Source: Clostridium cuniculi
GTDB taxonomy: Bacteria > Bacillota > Clostridia > Clostridiales > Clostridiaceae
Assembly (NCBI RefSeq): GCF_004353185.1
Contig: NZ_SMUS01000017.1
Span: 1-64,000 of the forward strand
Direction: 5' to 3'
DNA length: 64,000 bases
The translations under genes were made by a program, and so were the position numbers. Below are positions 17,891 to 26,970 of this stretch, one piece after another (within the stretch, counting starts at the first letter, position 1; each line of letters starts with the position of its first letter). The notes below the pieces were generated by a model, which was not told the DNA's origin, ran no database searches, and was given only the letters and a program-made list of their open reading frames with translations.

Positions 17891-19084
17891 TTATTTAGTT
17901 TGACGTTCTTTACCCTTTTCTTCAAGATTCTTTAGAGTTTCTTGTGGATTCTTAATCTTACTTAAGAAAATCATTGCTGCAATAACATATGGTTTAAAGC
18001 TAGCTTCCTTATATAATGATTTTCTATATCTATCAAATACAGATGCTTCTACTTCTCCTTCTTCACAACTTACTCCAGTTATATCAGCTGGTAAACAATG
18101 TAGATATATTGCTTTTCCATCCTTTGTTGTTTTCATTAACTCTTCAGTACATTCCCAATCTTTATAATTTGCATTTTGTGCTAATAATTCTTTTTCTAAT
18201 TGATTAATTCCCTCAGTATCTCCTTTTGCATATAAGTCAGTACGTTTTTCCATAGCACTAAATGGAGCCCAGCTCTTTGGATATACTACATCAGCATCTT
18301 TAAATGCTTCTGCCATAGAATTTGTCTTTGTAAATGACCCACCTGACTCTTTTGCATTTTTCTTTGCTATTTCTTCTACTTCTTCCATTACTTCGTATCC
18401 TTCTGGATGAGCAAGTACAACATCCATTCCGAATCTAGTTAATAATCCTATTACCCCTTGAGGAACTGATAATGGCTTTCCATATGAAGGAGAGTATGCC
18501 CAAGTCATAGCTACTTTTTTACCTTTTAAATTTTCTATTCCACCAAATTCATTTATTAAATGTAAAGCATCTGCCATTACTTGAGTTGGGTGATCTATAT
18601 CACATTGTAAGTTAACTAAAGTTGGAGTTTGTTCTAAACATCCTTCTTCATGTCCTTCTCTAACTGCACTTGACACTTCTCTCATATAAGTATTACCTTT
18701 TCCTATATACATGTCATCTCTAATTCCAATTATATCTGCCATAAATGAAATCATGTTTGCAGTTTCTCTTACTGTTTCACCATGGGCAATTTGAGATTTT
18801 CCTTCATCTAAGTCTTGAACTTCAAGTCCAAGTAAGTTACAAGCTGATGCAAAACTGAATCTAGTTCTAGTTGAATTATCTCTAAATAATGAAATTCCAA
18901 GACCACTATCAAAAATCTTTGGTGAAATATTATTTTTTCTTAATTCTCTCAAAGCTTCTGCAACTGTAAAAACAGCTTTTAATTCGTCTTCAGACTTCTC
19001 CCAAGTTAATAAGAAATCATTATTGTACATATCCTCAAATTTTAACCCATCTAACATTTCAACATATTTATCCATTAATCCCAT
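17891..19084 (-). CDS. ygeW: Knotted carbamoyltransferase YgeW
   Basis: A 397-residue member of the aspartate/ornithine transcarbamylase fold. The carbamoyl-phosphate motif is DNSTRTRFSFASA (about 70-82) and the substrate loop is YLHCLPADITGVSCEEGEV (about 325-343). YgeW proteins belong to the knotted branch and lack ordinary ornithine or aspartate activity. In the cluster the enzyme most plausibly runs in the phosphorolytic direction on a ureido intermediate, giving carbamoyl phosphate for the adjacent carbamate kinase; the substrate is inferred. It follows ygeY by 116 bases with no promoter I can recognise between them. ATG with AGGGAGAGAT upstream. Confidence 0.93.
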   Translation of the reverse strand: MGLMDKYVEMLDGLKFEDMYNNDFLLTWEKSEDELKAVFTVAEALRELRKNNISPKIFDSGLGISLFRDNSTRTRFSFASACNLLGLEVQDLDEGKSQIAHGETVRETANMISFMADIIGIRDDMYIGKGNTYMREVSSAVREGHEEGCLEQTPTLVNLQCDIDHPTQVMADALHLINEFGGIENLKGKKVAMTWAYSPSYGKPLSVPQGVIGLLTRFGMDVVLAHPEGYEVMEEVEEIAKKNAKESGGSFTKTNSMAEAFKDADVVYPKSWAPFSAMEKRTDLYAKGDTEGINQLEKELLAQNANYKDWECTEELMKTTKDGKAIYLHCLPADITGVSCEEGEVEASVFDRYRKSLYKEASFKPYVIAAMIFLSKIKNPQETLKNLEEKGKERQTK

Positions 19085-19200
19085 TTTTATATCTCTCCCT
19101 TATCCTCATTATTTTAAAATATTACCTGTTTACAAATAATTTATATATATAATTTACCAAACAATTCCTTAATTCAAATTATATTTCATACTATTTAAAA

Positions 19201-20400
19201 TTATTTATTTTTACAATAGATAGTTGGCATTGCAGCATATACTGCAGCACATCTTACTAAATCAGCTTTCCAAGTCTTTTCATTAGGAGCATGTGCTTCT
19301 TCTTCCTTTCCAGGTCCAAATCCTATACAAGGTATTCCAAATCTACCCATTATAGAAACTCCATTAGTTGAGAATGTCCATTTATCAACCTTTGGTTCTC
19401 CATACATTCCTCTATAAGCTTCAACCATAGCCTTAGTTGCTGGTGCATCCTCTGGTATTACCCAAGTTGGGAAATAGCAATCTGTTGGATATACAAGATC
19501 TGTATAGCTTGGTCTTTCATACTTATACATTGAAACTTCAGCGTTATATTTCTTTACAAATGGTAAATTTCTTACTTCTTCTAAAGCTGATTGATATGTT
19601 TCTCCATCAGTTAAACGTCTATCTAATGATATTGCACACATATCTGCAACTGCACAACGTGATGGTGAATTAAAGAATATTTCAGAAACAGTAACAGTTC
19701 CTTTTCCTAAGAATTCATCATAATGAAGATTATCATTTAATACTCTTACTTCTTGAAGTATATCTGCCATTTTATATATTGCATTATCTCCACGTTCAGG
19801 TGCAGAACCATGACAAGAAACTCCCTTAACTTCAACTCTTATTTCCATACGTCCACGTTGACCTCTGTAAATATTTCCATTAGTAGGTTCAGTAATTACT
19901 ACAAATTCTGGTTTTACTTTATCCTCATTATATATATATTGCCAGCATAAACCATCACAATCTTCTTCTTGAACAGTTCCTGTTACTAATACAGTATATT
20001 TATCACTTAAAAGACCTAAATCTTTCATTATTTTTGCTCCATAAGTTGCTGATACAATTCCTCCAAGTTGGTCTGATGCACCACGTCCACCTATTTCTTC
20101 ATCATTTTCATAACCTTTATATGGATCAAAGTTCCAATTGCTTAATTCTCCAAGTCCAACTGTATCAATATGAGCATCATATCCAATTAATGTTTCTCCA
20201 TTTCCCATATATCCTAATATATTACCCATTCCATCAATCTCAACTTTATCAAAGCCTAACATTTCCATTTCTTGAGCAATTCTATTTATAACACCTTTTT
20301 CTCCACAGCTTTCTCCTGGTATTGCTATTAAGTCCCTCAAGAACTTAGTCATACTACTTTCATATTTTTCTGCTTGTCCCTTAATTAATTTAAAATCCAT
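19201..20400 (-). CDS. ygeY: YgeY-type M20 metallohydrolase (selenium metabolism-linked)
   Basis: A 399-residue M20/ArgE-like hydrolase. The metal ligands follow the family order: [10 protein letters not shown] (about 73-82), the glutamate pair TVQEEDCDG (about 139), EPTNG (about 165) and the final histidine in [10 protein letters not shown] (about 378). YgeY is a hallmark of clusters with selenium-dependent xanthine dehydrogenase and hydrolyses an amide or ureido bond in the purine-derived chain; the exact substrate is not shown by the sequence. It is the first gene of the operon, preceded by GGGAGGTT and, 57-72 bases before its ATG, by a sigma-54 promoter. Confidence 0.92.
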   Translation of the reverse strand: MDFKLIKGQAEKYESSMTKFLRDLIAIPGESCGEKGVINRIAQEMEMLGFDKVEIDGMGNILGYMGNGETLIGYDAHIDTVGLGELSNWNFDPYKGYENDEEIGGRGASDQLGGIVSATYGAKIMKDLGLLSDKYTVLVTGTVQEEDCDGLCWQYIYNEDKVKPEFVVITEPTNGNIYRGQRGRMEIRVEVKGVSCHGSAPERGDNAIYKMADILQEVRVLNDNLHYDEFLGKGTVTVSEIFFNSPSRCAVADMCAISLDRRLTDGETYQSALEEVRNLPFVKKYNAEVSMYKYERPSYTDLVYPTDCYFPTWVIPEDAPATKAMVEAYRGMYGEPKVDKWTFSTNGVSIMGRFGIPCIGFGPGKEEEAHAPNEKTWKADLVRCAAVYAAMPTIYCKNK

Positions 20401-20456
20401 AATAACCTCCCATTATTTCAAACAAATTTTTGCTAAATGTTTACACTAATATCTAT

Positions 20457-20472
20457 AGCAATAAACGTGCCA
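20457..20472 (-). promoter_or_regulatory. Sigma-54 (-24/-12) promoter of the purine operon
   Basis: Minus strand TGGCAC, five bases GTTTA, then TTGCT matches the sigma-54 consensus TGGCAC-N5-TTGCW at every position. It lies 57-72 bases upstream of the ygeY ATG and directly downstream of a gene for a sigma-54 activator. No comparable site was found before the other genes of the cluster, so it probably drives the whole operon. Confidence 0.88.
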
Positions 20473-20570
20473 AAATATTTTTGAATTTAAGTATAAATTT
20501 TACTTTTTTTCAGAAAAATTCATTGTAAATAAAGAAAATTTTATAAATTTTCTTATTATTCTAACTTAAA

Positions 20571-20626
20571 ACTTAGCTCAATTATCAAATTGAGAATAAA
20601 TTCTCAATTTGATAATTGAGCTAAGT
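20571..20626. promoter_or_regulatory. 56-bp palindrome with two tandem dyads: likely enhancer (UAS) for the sigma-54 activator
   Basis: Arms of 27 bp pair perfectly around a 2-base centre. Each arm itself contains a dyad, CTCAATT-N4-AATTGAG, at 20577-20594 and 20603-20620, centres 26 bp apart. The element lies about 100 bp upstream of the -24 box, the usual enhancer distance, and between the activator gene and its presumed target. It could instead, or also, act as a terminator of the activator gene, but there is no good T run on the minus strand. Confidence 0.65.
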
Positions 20627-20688
20627 ATAGTATTATGCCAATTTTCTATATTAAATCAATAAAAAATTATCATTTTGATATTTTTTTA

Positions 20689-22449
20689 TTATTGTTCTAA
20701 TCTTCTATATAAAGTTGCAATTCCAATTCCTAATTTTTTTGCAGCTAATTTTTTACCTTCAGTTGTATCTCCATATATTTCAATAGCTTTTTTTATATAC
20801 TTTCTTTCAATATCCTTTAATGGAATTATCTCTTTTATATCATCATTTCCCTTTTCTTCTAATCCCATTTGCTCATGAAAACTTTCTATAAATGAATCTG
20901 GTAACATAGTTTCATTAATTATTCCTTTTTCATCGCATAAATTTACCATAAACTCAACTACATTTTCTAATTCTCTTATATTTCCATACCACTTATATTT
21001 TTTAAACATTTCTAAAACATTGTCTTCAATTAAATATACAGATTTATTGAATTCTATATTATATTTATCAATTAAGGAATTTAGTAGCAATTCTAAATCA
21101 CCTTTTCTTTCTCTTAGAGGTGGAATTTCTATAGGTATAACATTTAATCTGTAATATAAATCCTCTCTAAACTTTCCTCTTCTAACTAATTCCTTTAAAT
21201 CCTTATTAGTAGCTGCTATTACCCTTATATCTAATGAAATTAACTTATTTGATCCTATTCTTACTATTGTTTTTTCTTGTAATACTCTTAATAATTTTAC
21301 TTGTAAATATAATGGCATATCTCCTATTTCATCTAAAAAAATAACTCCTTTATTTGCTAACTCAAACTTTCCTATTCTTCCATTAGAGTTTGCACCTGAA
21401 AAGGCACCTTTATCATAGCCAAAAAGCTCACTTTCTAATAAAGTTTCAGGTATTGCACCACAATTAATTGCAATAAATGGCTTATCCTTTCTATTACCTT
21501 CACAATGAATAGCTCTTGCAACTAATTCTTTTCCTGTCCCACTTTCCCCCGTGACTAAAACTGTTGAATTTGAATTACTAATCTTTCTTATTTTACTTTT
21601 TAAAATCATCATTTCTTTAGAATCACCTAAAATTGAAAATATGTTCGTCTTATTTATTCCATAAGTTAATGTTATTGCTTCTTCTTTTATCTTTTTTAAC
21701 TTATTAAAAATTAATACACTATTATAATCTTCTAAGTTTGTAGAACTTGGTATTAATTTCCCTACAACCTCATATTTTTTCCCATCTATTTCAACATTAT
21801 AAATTTGTGATTCTTGAAAATAATCATCTGTTAATTCTACTTTAATACTTTGACCTACTATATTAGTATTTAACCCTAGCTCCTTTATTCCCTTTAAATT
21901 AATACTACTTATAATATTATTATTTTTTATTACTATTACTCCATCATTTACTGAATTAATTATTTGCTTTAAAAATACTAAATTTTTTCTTTGTATCATT
22001 TCCTCATTTTGTTCAACAATTTTTGCGGCAATTAATTCTGACATATGTCCTATAAAGGCCATTATGCTTTCAAAATTTTCCATAAGCGCTTGTCTCTGTT
22101 TATCACTTGTACATACTAAACCTATAACTCCAAAAGTATCTTCTCCATAATAAATAGGATAACTTATTTCCATTTTCTCAAAACAATTATCCTTATCTAT
22201 ACACTTTTTGCACAACTTGTTTTTTCCTGGATTTTCTATAACTTGCATTTTCCTTGTTCTTAATGTTTCTGAATAAACCAAACCATTCTTTTTTATATTA
22301 ACTCCAACTTTCTCCTCATAAAAACCAGTTCCAATAATTCTATTTAAATTTTCATCAACTATCTCAACATCTATTTTTAGTATGTTAGAAATAGCATTAG
22401 CATAAGATTGCAAGTATTCCTTTATATCATATAACCTTACTACTCTCAT
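20689..22449 (-). CDS. Sigma-54-dependent transcriptional activator of the purine operon
   Basis: A protein of about 586 residues with a GAF/PAS-like sensory part (about 1-150, including CKKCIDKDNCFEKME, a cysteine cluster that could bind metal or sense redox), a PAS-like part (about 165-245), an AAA+ sigma-54 domain (about 265-490) and a Fis-type helix-turn-helix at the end (GIGIATLYRRLEQ). The AAA+ domain has Walker A GESGTGKE, the GAFSGA loop that contacts sigma-54, Walker B FLDEIGDM and the R-finger region. It resembles YgeV, the activator of the E. coli yge cluster. A start near 22449 is preferred because GGAGG lies just upstream; the ATG at 22461 precedes that site. The gene points into the operon it should control. 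Confidence 0.9.
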   Translation of the reverse strand: MRVVRLYDIKEYLQSYANAISNILKIDVEIVDENLNRIIGTGFYEEKVGVNIKKNGLVYSETLRTRKMQVIENPGKNKLCKKCIDKDNCFEKMEISYPIYYGEDTFGVIGLVCTSDKQRQALMENFESIMAFIGHMSELIAAKIVEQNEEMIQRKNLVFLKQIINSVNDGVIVIKNNNIISSINLKGIKELGLNTNIVGQSIKVELTDDYFQESQIYNVEIDGKKYEVVGKLIPSSTNLEDYNSVLIFNKLKKIKEEAITLTYGINKTNIFSILGDSKEMMILKSKIRKISNSNSTVLVTGESGTGKELVARAIHCEGNRKDKPFIAINCGAIPETLLESELFGYDKGAFSGANSNGRIGKFELANKGVIFLDEIGDMPLYLQVKLLRVLQEKTIVRIGSNKLISLDIRVIAATNKDLKELVRRGKFREDLYYRLNVIPIEIPPLRERKGDLELLLNSLIDKYNIEFNKSVYLIEDNVLEMFKKYKWYGNIRELENVVEFMVNLCDEKGIINETMLPDSFIESFHEQMGLEEKGNDDIKEIIPLKDIERKYIKKAIEIYGDTTEGKKLAAKKLGIGIATLYRRLEQ

Positions 22450-22589
22450 CATAACCTCCATATCTCATATTAAATCTCCCTTTCTTTAATTTTACCTTTT
22501 TAAACATAATTTGTAATTATATTTTTAATATATTTTTATTATTTTACTAATACTAAGTGTATTATTTTATTTATAAAGGAGTACTACTA

Positions 22590-22769
22590 ATGGATAAAAT
22601 GAAAAAAATTAATGACTTAACAAATGTTCAAATGGAGTCTTGTACAAAGTTTGCAAAAAAATCTAAAGAACCTAATGACGGCTACTTTATAGAGAAAGAT
22701 CCCCATGATAGTTTTAGTTCTGAAGGAACTGTAAGGTATGGAGAAGAACAAGACGCAGATGACTTATAG
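22590..22769 (+). CDS. Small acidic protein of unknown function
   Basis: 59 residues starting at the ATG preceded by AAAGGAG; an in-frame ATG at 22557 lacks a ribosome site. It begins with a short basic helix (MDKMKKIN) and ends in an acidic tail (GEEQDADDL), with one cysteine and a PHDSFSSEG motif. No signal peptide or membrane segment. I do not recognise a family. It stands alone on the plus strand, divergent from the sigma-54 activator and followed by a strong terminator, which supports its being a real gene. Confidence 0.6.
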   Translation: MDKMKKINDLTNVQMESCTKFAKKSKEPNDGYFIEKDPHDSFSSEGTVRYGEEQDADDL

Positions 22770-22800
22770 TTAACTATTAAAAACTGTATAAAGTAAAAAT

Positions 22801-22842
22801 AAAGGTATAAGAAAACTATTTAATAATTTTCTTATACCTTTT
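22801..22842. terminator. Bidirectional terminator
   Basis: Stem AAAGGTATAAGAAAA pairs with TTTTCTTATACCTTT around an 11-base loop, with T-rich sequence after it. It lies between the small plus-strand gene and the convergent ApbE/PTS remnant. Confidence 0.85.
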
Positions 22843-22853
22843 AATCTTTAATA

Positions 22854-23527
22854 TTAAACTACTACTCTTAATAATTCTTCATTATAATCTGTTTTCTTTT
22901 TATCAGTTTCTAGCACATCTAAATAATTATCAGAATTAGTTACCATTACAGGAGTTACTGTTGAAAAACCAGCTTTATTTATTTCATTAATATCAAACTC
23001 TAATAATAATTGTCCTTTTTTAATCTTTTCACCTTGTTTTACTTTTGCATTAAAATATTTTCCTTCTAATTGAACTGTGTCCATACCAACATCTTTTAAC
23101 TTAAATTTCTTAGATGCTGTAAATCCTAAGAATATTGGAAAAAAGCTAAATAAGCAATCACCAATAGCATTTAAAATTACATAAGTTGAATCAGTATCTA
23201 CTAATATTAAATCTTTAATAACTATTATTTCATTTTTATTAGTAACCATTATTCCACTTATATTATGCTTTTTCATAAATTTATAAGCTTTATCTTTTTC
23301 CATTATAAATAAGGAAGTTGAAAGTATATCTCCATCTATAGATTCATCACTTACTATAGTAATTGACTTTAAGTCTGATTTAATAGGATATCCAGTTTTG
23401 GTATTTAATGCATGACAATACAATTCACCATTATATATAATTGATATTTATTTTCCTTTGCACCTATATAATAAAATAAGAGCTAAAAGTACTATATTTA
23501 TACTATTAACTCTTACTGTTTTTCATT
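22854..23527 (-). pseudogene. Chimeric remnant: ApbE fragment joined to PTS EIIC and EIIA fragments
   Basis: The open part (189 codons from 23423) is a mosaic. The first 60-70 residues, NTKTGYPIKSDLKSITIVSDES, are the C-terminal part of ApbE (FAD:protein FMN transferase). Residues about 78-106, VILNAIGDCLFSFFPIFLGF, match the beginning of a glucose/sucrose-type PTS EIIC domain. From about 108, VGMDTVQLEGKYFNAKVKQGEK is the C-terminal half of an EIIA (Crr-like) domain. The EIIC core and the EIIA N-terminal half are missing. Upstream, the ApbE frame extends as IYNGELYCHALN and then hits a stop; a separate short frame before it (23458-23527) resembles a lipoprotein signal peptide (IVLLALILLYRC). 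This is best read as successive deletions fusing two dead genes. It may still be translated. Confidence 0.75.
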
Positions 23528-23540
23528 TTTATCCCTTTCT

Positions 23541-24311
23541 TTATAACTTTAATGGTACAAAGAATGTTTCATTTTCTATTTCACTTATAAACCCACCAAT
23601 GTTATATACATTATTAAGGAGATTCATGTTTATTACCTCATTTGCATTTCCGCTTGCAATAGCTTTTCCTGATTTCATTACTACTACATTATGGCTATAT
23701 TTTATTGCTTGATTAATATCATGTAATACCATAACAACAGTTAATTTACTTTCTTCATTTAACTCTTTAACAAGTTCTAATATCTCAACTTGATGATAGA
23801 TATCTAAATATGTTGTAGGTTCATCTAAAAATAAAATTTCACTTTTTTGTGCTAATGCCATTGCTATAAATGCTCTTTGTCTTTCTCCTCCAGACATGCC
23901 CATGACAGCTTTATCTTTTAGATTTTCAAGACCTGTTCTTTTTATAGCCCATTCAATAATTTCATCATCACTTTCAGTATTTCCTTGGAAATACTTTTTA
24001 TGAGGAATTCTGCCATAAGCCACCAATTCTTTAACAGTAATATCGCTAGGAACTGTATTTTGCTGATGAACTGTGGCGATTTCTCTTGCTAATTCTTTTT
24101 GTTTTAAAGATTTTATAGATTTTCCATTAATACTTATATCCCCAGAATTAGGTTTATTTAACCCTGCAAATAAACTTAATAACGTAGATTTACCACTACC
24201 GTTAGGGCCTAATATAGTTGTTATCTTTCCCTTTTCTATTTCCACATTTAGCTTAGTAATAAAGCTTTTATCTTTATCATAAGAGAAGTATAAATCTTTT
24301 GCCTTTATCAT
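23541..24311 (-). CDS. Heme/iron-complex ABC transporter, ATP-binding protein
   Basis: A 256-residue FecE/BtuD-type ATPase. Walker A GPNGSGKST (about 35), Q-loop VHQQ, signature MSGGERQRAFIAMA (about 138), Walker B EILFLDEPT and the switch histidine in VMVLHDINQA are all present. Its start overlaps the permease stop by one base, so the two are translationally coupled. Given the NEAT-domain proteins upstream, heme is the likely cargo; siderophore uptake is the alternative. Last gene of the operon, followed by the ApbE/PTS remnant. Confidence 0.92.
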   Translation of the reverse strand: MIKAKDLYFSYDKDKSFITKLNVEIEKGKITTILGPNGSGKSTLLSLFAGLNKPNSGDISINGKSIKSLKQKELAREIATVHQQNTVPSDITVKELVAYGRIPHKKYFQGNTESDDEIIEWAIKRTGLENLKDKAVMGMSGGERQRAFIAMALAQKSEILFLDEPTTYLDIYHQVEILELVKELNEESKLTVVMVLHDINQAIKYSHNVVVMKSGKAIASGNANEVINMNLLNNVYNIGGFISEIENETFFVPLKL

Positions 24312-25303
24312 TATTTCAAGTCACTCCTTCTTAAAAGATATAAGAAAAATGGTGCTCCCAATATAGCAGTTACTACTCCTACTGGTATTTCATTAGGTCT
24401 CATAGCCATTCTTCCAACAGTATCGGCAAACAATACTAAGAATCCTCCTAATATTCCGCTACAAGGAATTAAATACTTATGATCTGATCCTATAATAATT
24501 CTACAAACATGCGGTACAACTAATCCAACAAAGGATATAATACCAGCAATTGCAGTTGATATACTTGCTAAAAATACAGCTACAGCAGTAACAATTATCA
24601 TATATAAGTCAGAGTTAAATCCTAAACTTCTTGCATTTTTACTACCAAGAGCTAATATATTACATACTTTACTTAATAGTAATGCTGCAATTATTCCTAT
24701 AACAGAATAAACTAATAGTATATTTACATTGCTCCAATTAACTGTTGCTAAACTTCCCATCATCCATTTTTGAATATTACTTGATCCAAGCCCTGCACTA
24801 ACAGTAATCATAGATGAAAACCCACTTAATAATGCATTACATGCTGCACCTGCTAATACAATTCTTATTGGTGATAATCCATTTTTATATGCCATAAAAT
24901 AAATAATTACACAGCATACTAGCCCTCCAAAGAATCCAAATATAGGTCTTAGATTAGTTACGCTCGGTATAAATACCATAAAGAAAACTGTAACTACACA
25001 TGCTCCTGAAGATATACCCGTTATATATGGATCCGCTAGTGGATTCCTTATTACAGATTGTAATAAAACCCCTGCTATTGCTAAATTTGCTCCGACTAAT
25101 ACAGCTATTATAACTCTCGGCATTCTTAAATCTTTAATAATTCCTATATTACCCTCTGATTGTCCTGAAAATAATCCACTTATAAGCTCTTTAAATGTTA
25201 TATTTACACTACCTAATTTTAATGAAACTAGTATAGTTGCTAATAATACTATTAAGGCTATTACTATAAATGATACTTTAAACTTTTTATCTGAAACTCT
25301 CAT
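24311..25303 (-). CDS. Heme/iron-complex ABC transporter, FecCD-family permease
   Basis: A 330-residue membrane protein with about ten hydrophobic segments. Family hallmarks are LRMPRVIIAVLVGANLAIAG, VIRNPLADPYITGISSGA, the coupling-helix region GIISFVGLVVPHVCRIIIG and the C-terminal NEIPVGVVTAILGAPFFLYLLRR. It forms the channel with the ATPase encoded immediately downstream (one-base overlap) and takes substrate from the lipoprotein encoded two bases upstream. Confidence 0.93.
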   Translation of the reverse strand: MRVSDKKFKVSFIVIALIVLLATILVSLKLGSVNITFKELISGLFSGQSEGNIGIIKDLRMPRVIIAVLVGANLAIAGVLLQSVIRNPLADPYITGISSGACVVTVFFMVFIPSVTNLRPIFGFFGGLVCCVIIYFMAYKNGLSPIRIVLAGAACNALLSGFSSMITVSAGLGSSNIQKWMMGSLATVNWSNVNILLVYSVIGIIAALLLSKVCNILALGSKNARSLGFNSDLYMIIVTAVAVFLASISTAIAGIISFVGLVVPHVCRIIIGSDHKYLIPCSGILGGFLVLFADTVGRMAMRPNEIPVGVVTAILGAPFFLYLLRRSDLK

Positions 25304-25305
25304 AA

Positions 25306-26196
25306 TTATTCTCCACTACCATGAACTATGTCACTTAGTATCTCTAATCCTTCAATAACCTTAAGATTTGCACTCATCCCAAAATACTCACTATCTAAAT
25401 AAATTACATTTCCCTCTTTTACAGCATTTATATTTTGCCATGCAGAATCACTTGCCATTTCCGCTTCTAATGCTGACTTTGTTTCTTCTGGTAAAGCATG
25501 TACCATAACTAAAATCTTTTCTGGATTAAGCATAGCTAAATCTTCTTTATTATAAGTTGTAAATGCTGTACTACTATCTTCAATTATATTTTTTCCACCA
25601 ACAAGTTCAACTAAACTTCCAACATAAGATTTTGACGTTGCTATCATTGTTGATCCTGGTGCAGCAAATAAAACTAAAACTTCTGGATTTTCTAAACTCT
25701 CAGCTTTTTCTTTAACTTCTAATTCTTTTGCTTCTATTTGTTCTAATAAAGCCTTAGCTTCATCATTTTTATCAAATTTTTCTCCTAAAGTAGTTATTGC
25801 TTCTTTTAATCCATCTAAACTTTCTAAAGAAACAAATTCACTTGGAATATTATTCTCTGTAAATAAATTCATATAATCAGATCCTAAAGTATCTACTGAT
25901 ACTACCATTGTTGGATTTAATGATTTAATAATCTCTAAATCCGGGCTCATTGGATTCCCAACTTCAACCGCATCTTTAGTGCTTTCTGGTAATTCATAAG
26001 ATGTACTTGGTACTCCTGAAACCTTAACACCTAATGCATCTAATATTTCTGTTACTGCAACAGATGTAGCAACTACTACCTCTTCACCACTACCTACTGC
26101 AACAGTTTTATCTTCACTACTTTCAGAACTACAACTTACTAATCCTAAAGTCATAATCCCTGCTGCTATCATAGATATAATTCTTTTATATTTCAT
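25306..26196 (-). CDS. Heme ABC transporter substrate-binding lipoprotein (IsdE/HmuT-like)
   Basis: A 296-residue protein with a lipoprotein signal ending in the lipobox LGLVSC (Cys about 22), then a class III (helical backbone) periplasmic-binding fold: VVVATSVAVTEILDALG, LNPTMVVSVDTLG and the final NLKVIEGLEILSDIV. It would accept heme from the NEAT proteins at the cell surface and hand it to the permease. The heme ligands used by IsdE (Met and His) cannot be assigned with confidence. It sits directly between the NEAT gene and the permease gene. Confidence 0.9.
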   Translation of the reverse strand: MKYKRIISMIAAGIMTLGLVSCSSESSEDKTVAVGSGEEVVVATSVAVTEILDALGVKVSGVPSTSYELPESTKDAVEVGNPMSPDLEIIKSLNPTMVVSVDTLGSDYMNLFTENNIPSEFVSLESLDGLKEAITTLGEKFDKNDEAKALLEQIEAKELEVKEKAESLENPEVLVLFAAPGSTMIATSKSYVGSLVELVGGKNIIEDSSTAFTTYNKEDLAMLNPEKILVMVHALPEETKSALEAEMASDSAWQNINAVKEGNVIYLDSEYFGMSANLKVIEGLEILSDIVHGSGE

Positions 26197-26234
26197 AATA
26201 TATAACCTTCCTACAACTTCTTTTCAATAATTTA

Positions 26235-26873
26235 TTACTTCTTTTTTGCTTTTACAATAACTATTGCTCCAATTGCAACTATAGCAACAACCCCTGCTAT
26301 AATTAAAGTAATATTATTATTATTTTTTTCATCTTCAGCTACTACTGCTAAAGTTTCTTCTTCTACTGAAACTTCTTCATCTTCTGCTGGGATTTCTTCA
26401 ACTTCTTCTATTGCCTCTACTAAAGTTAAAGTTTCCATTTTAGGTATAACCTTAAACTCAACATCTCTTTCCATAGGACCAACATAAATAAGAGCATCCA
26501 TGTCTGCATCTACTTTATCAACTTCAACCTTTAATTTAACAATACCTTCTTCACTATTTTCTTCTACTATTTCAACAGGTACCTCTTCTCCATTAACCTT
26601 CATTCTATAATTCTCCATATAGTCGCTACCTGAAAAACCAATAGTATAAATTATATGTTCTTTTGTAACTTCTACACTCATTGATGGTAATAGATAACTT
26701 CTTGACATAGCCATTCCAGTTTCTGATTCATGATAAACATCATTTTCAACTTCATATATTCCACTTGTTATATCACTTTCTGTTGCATATGTATTATTAG
26801 TTCCTAAAGTTAAGAATATTCCTAAAGCCATTACAGCTACTAAAATCCCTTTAAATTTATTTAATATCTTCAT
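26235..26873 (-). CDS. Membrane-anchored single-NEAT-domain heme-binding protein
   Basis: 212 residues: signal peptide (1-30, ending near TYATES), one NEAT domain (about 38-150) with the heme-contact helix HESETGMAMSRSYL and the beta strands of the hydrophobic pocket, an acidic linker rich in Glu (about 155-180), and a C-terminal membrane helix with a KAKKK tail. There is no LPXTG, so it is anchored by its membrane segment rather than by sortase. It should sit between the wall protein encoded upstream and the IsdE-like lipoprotein encoded downstream in a heme relay. The usual YxxxY heme motif is not clearly present. Confidence 0.88.
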   Translation of the reverse strand: MKILNKFKGILVAVMALGIFLTLGTNNTYATESDITSGIYEVENDVYHESETGMAMSRSYLLPSMSVEVTKEHIIYTIGFSGSDYMENYRMKVNGEEVPVEIVEENSEEGIVKLKVEVDKVDADMDALIYVGPMERDVEFKVIPKMETLTLVEAIEEVEEIPAEDEEVSVEEETLAVVAEDEKNNNNITLIIAGVVAIVAIGAIVIVKAKKK

Positions 26874-26889
26874 TTTCTATTCTCCTTAA

Positions 26890-26945
26890 TTCTTAAACCT
26901 AAATTAGGAGGCAAATAAATAGATTTCCTATTTTATTTACCCCCT
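26890..26945 (-). repeat. Hairpin between the two NEAT genes (possible partial terminator)
   Basis: On the minus strand GAGGGGGTAAATAAAATAG can pair with CTATTTATTTGCCTCC around a short loop. It lies in the gap after the large NEAT gene and just before the ribosome site of the second NEAT gene, so it might reduce read-through or protect the upstream message. Confidence 0.4.
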
Positions 26946-26970
26946 CATATGACTTTATTAGTACTTTATA

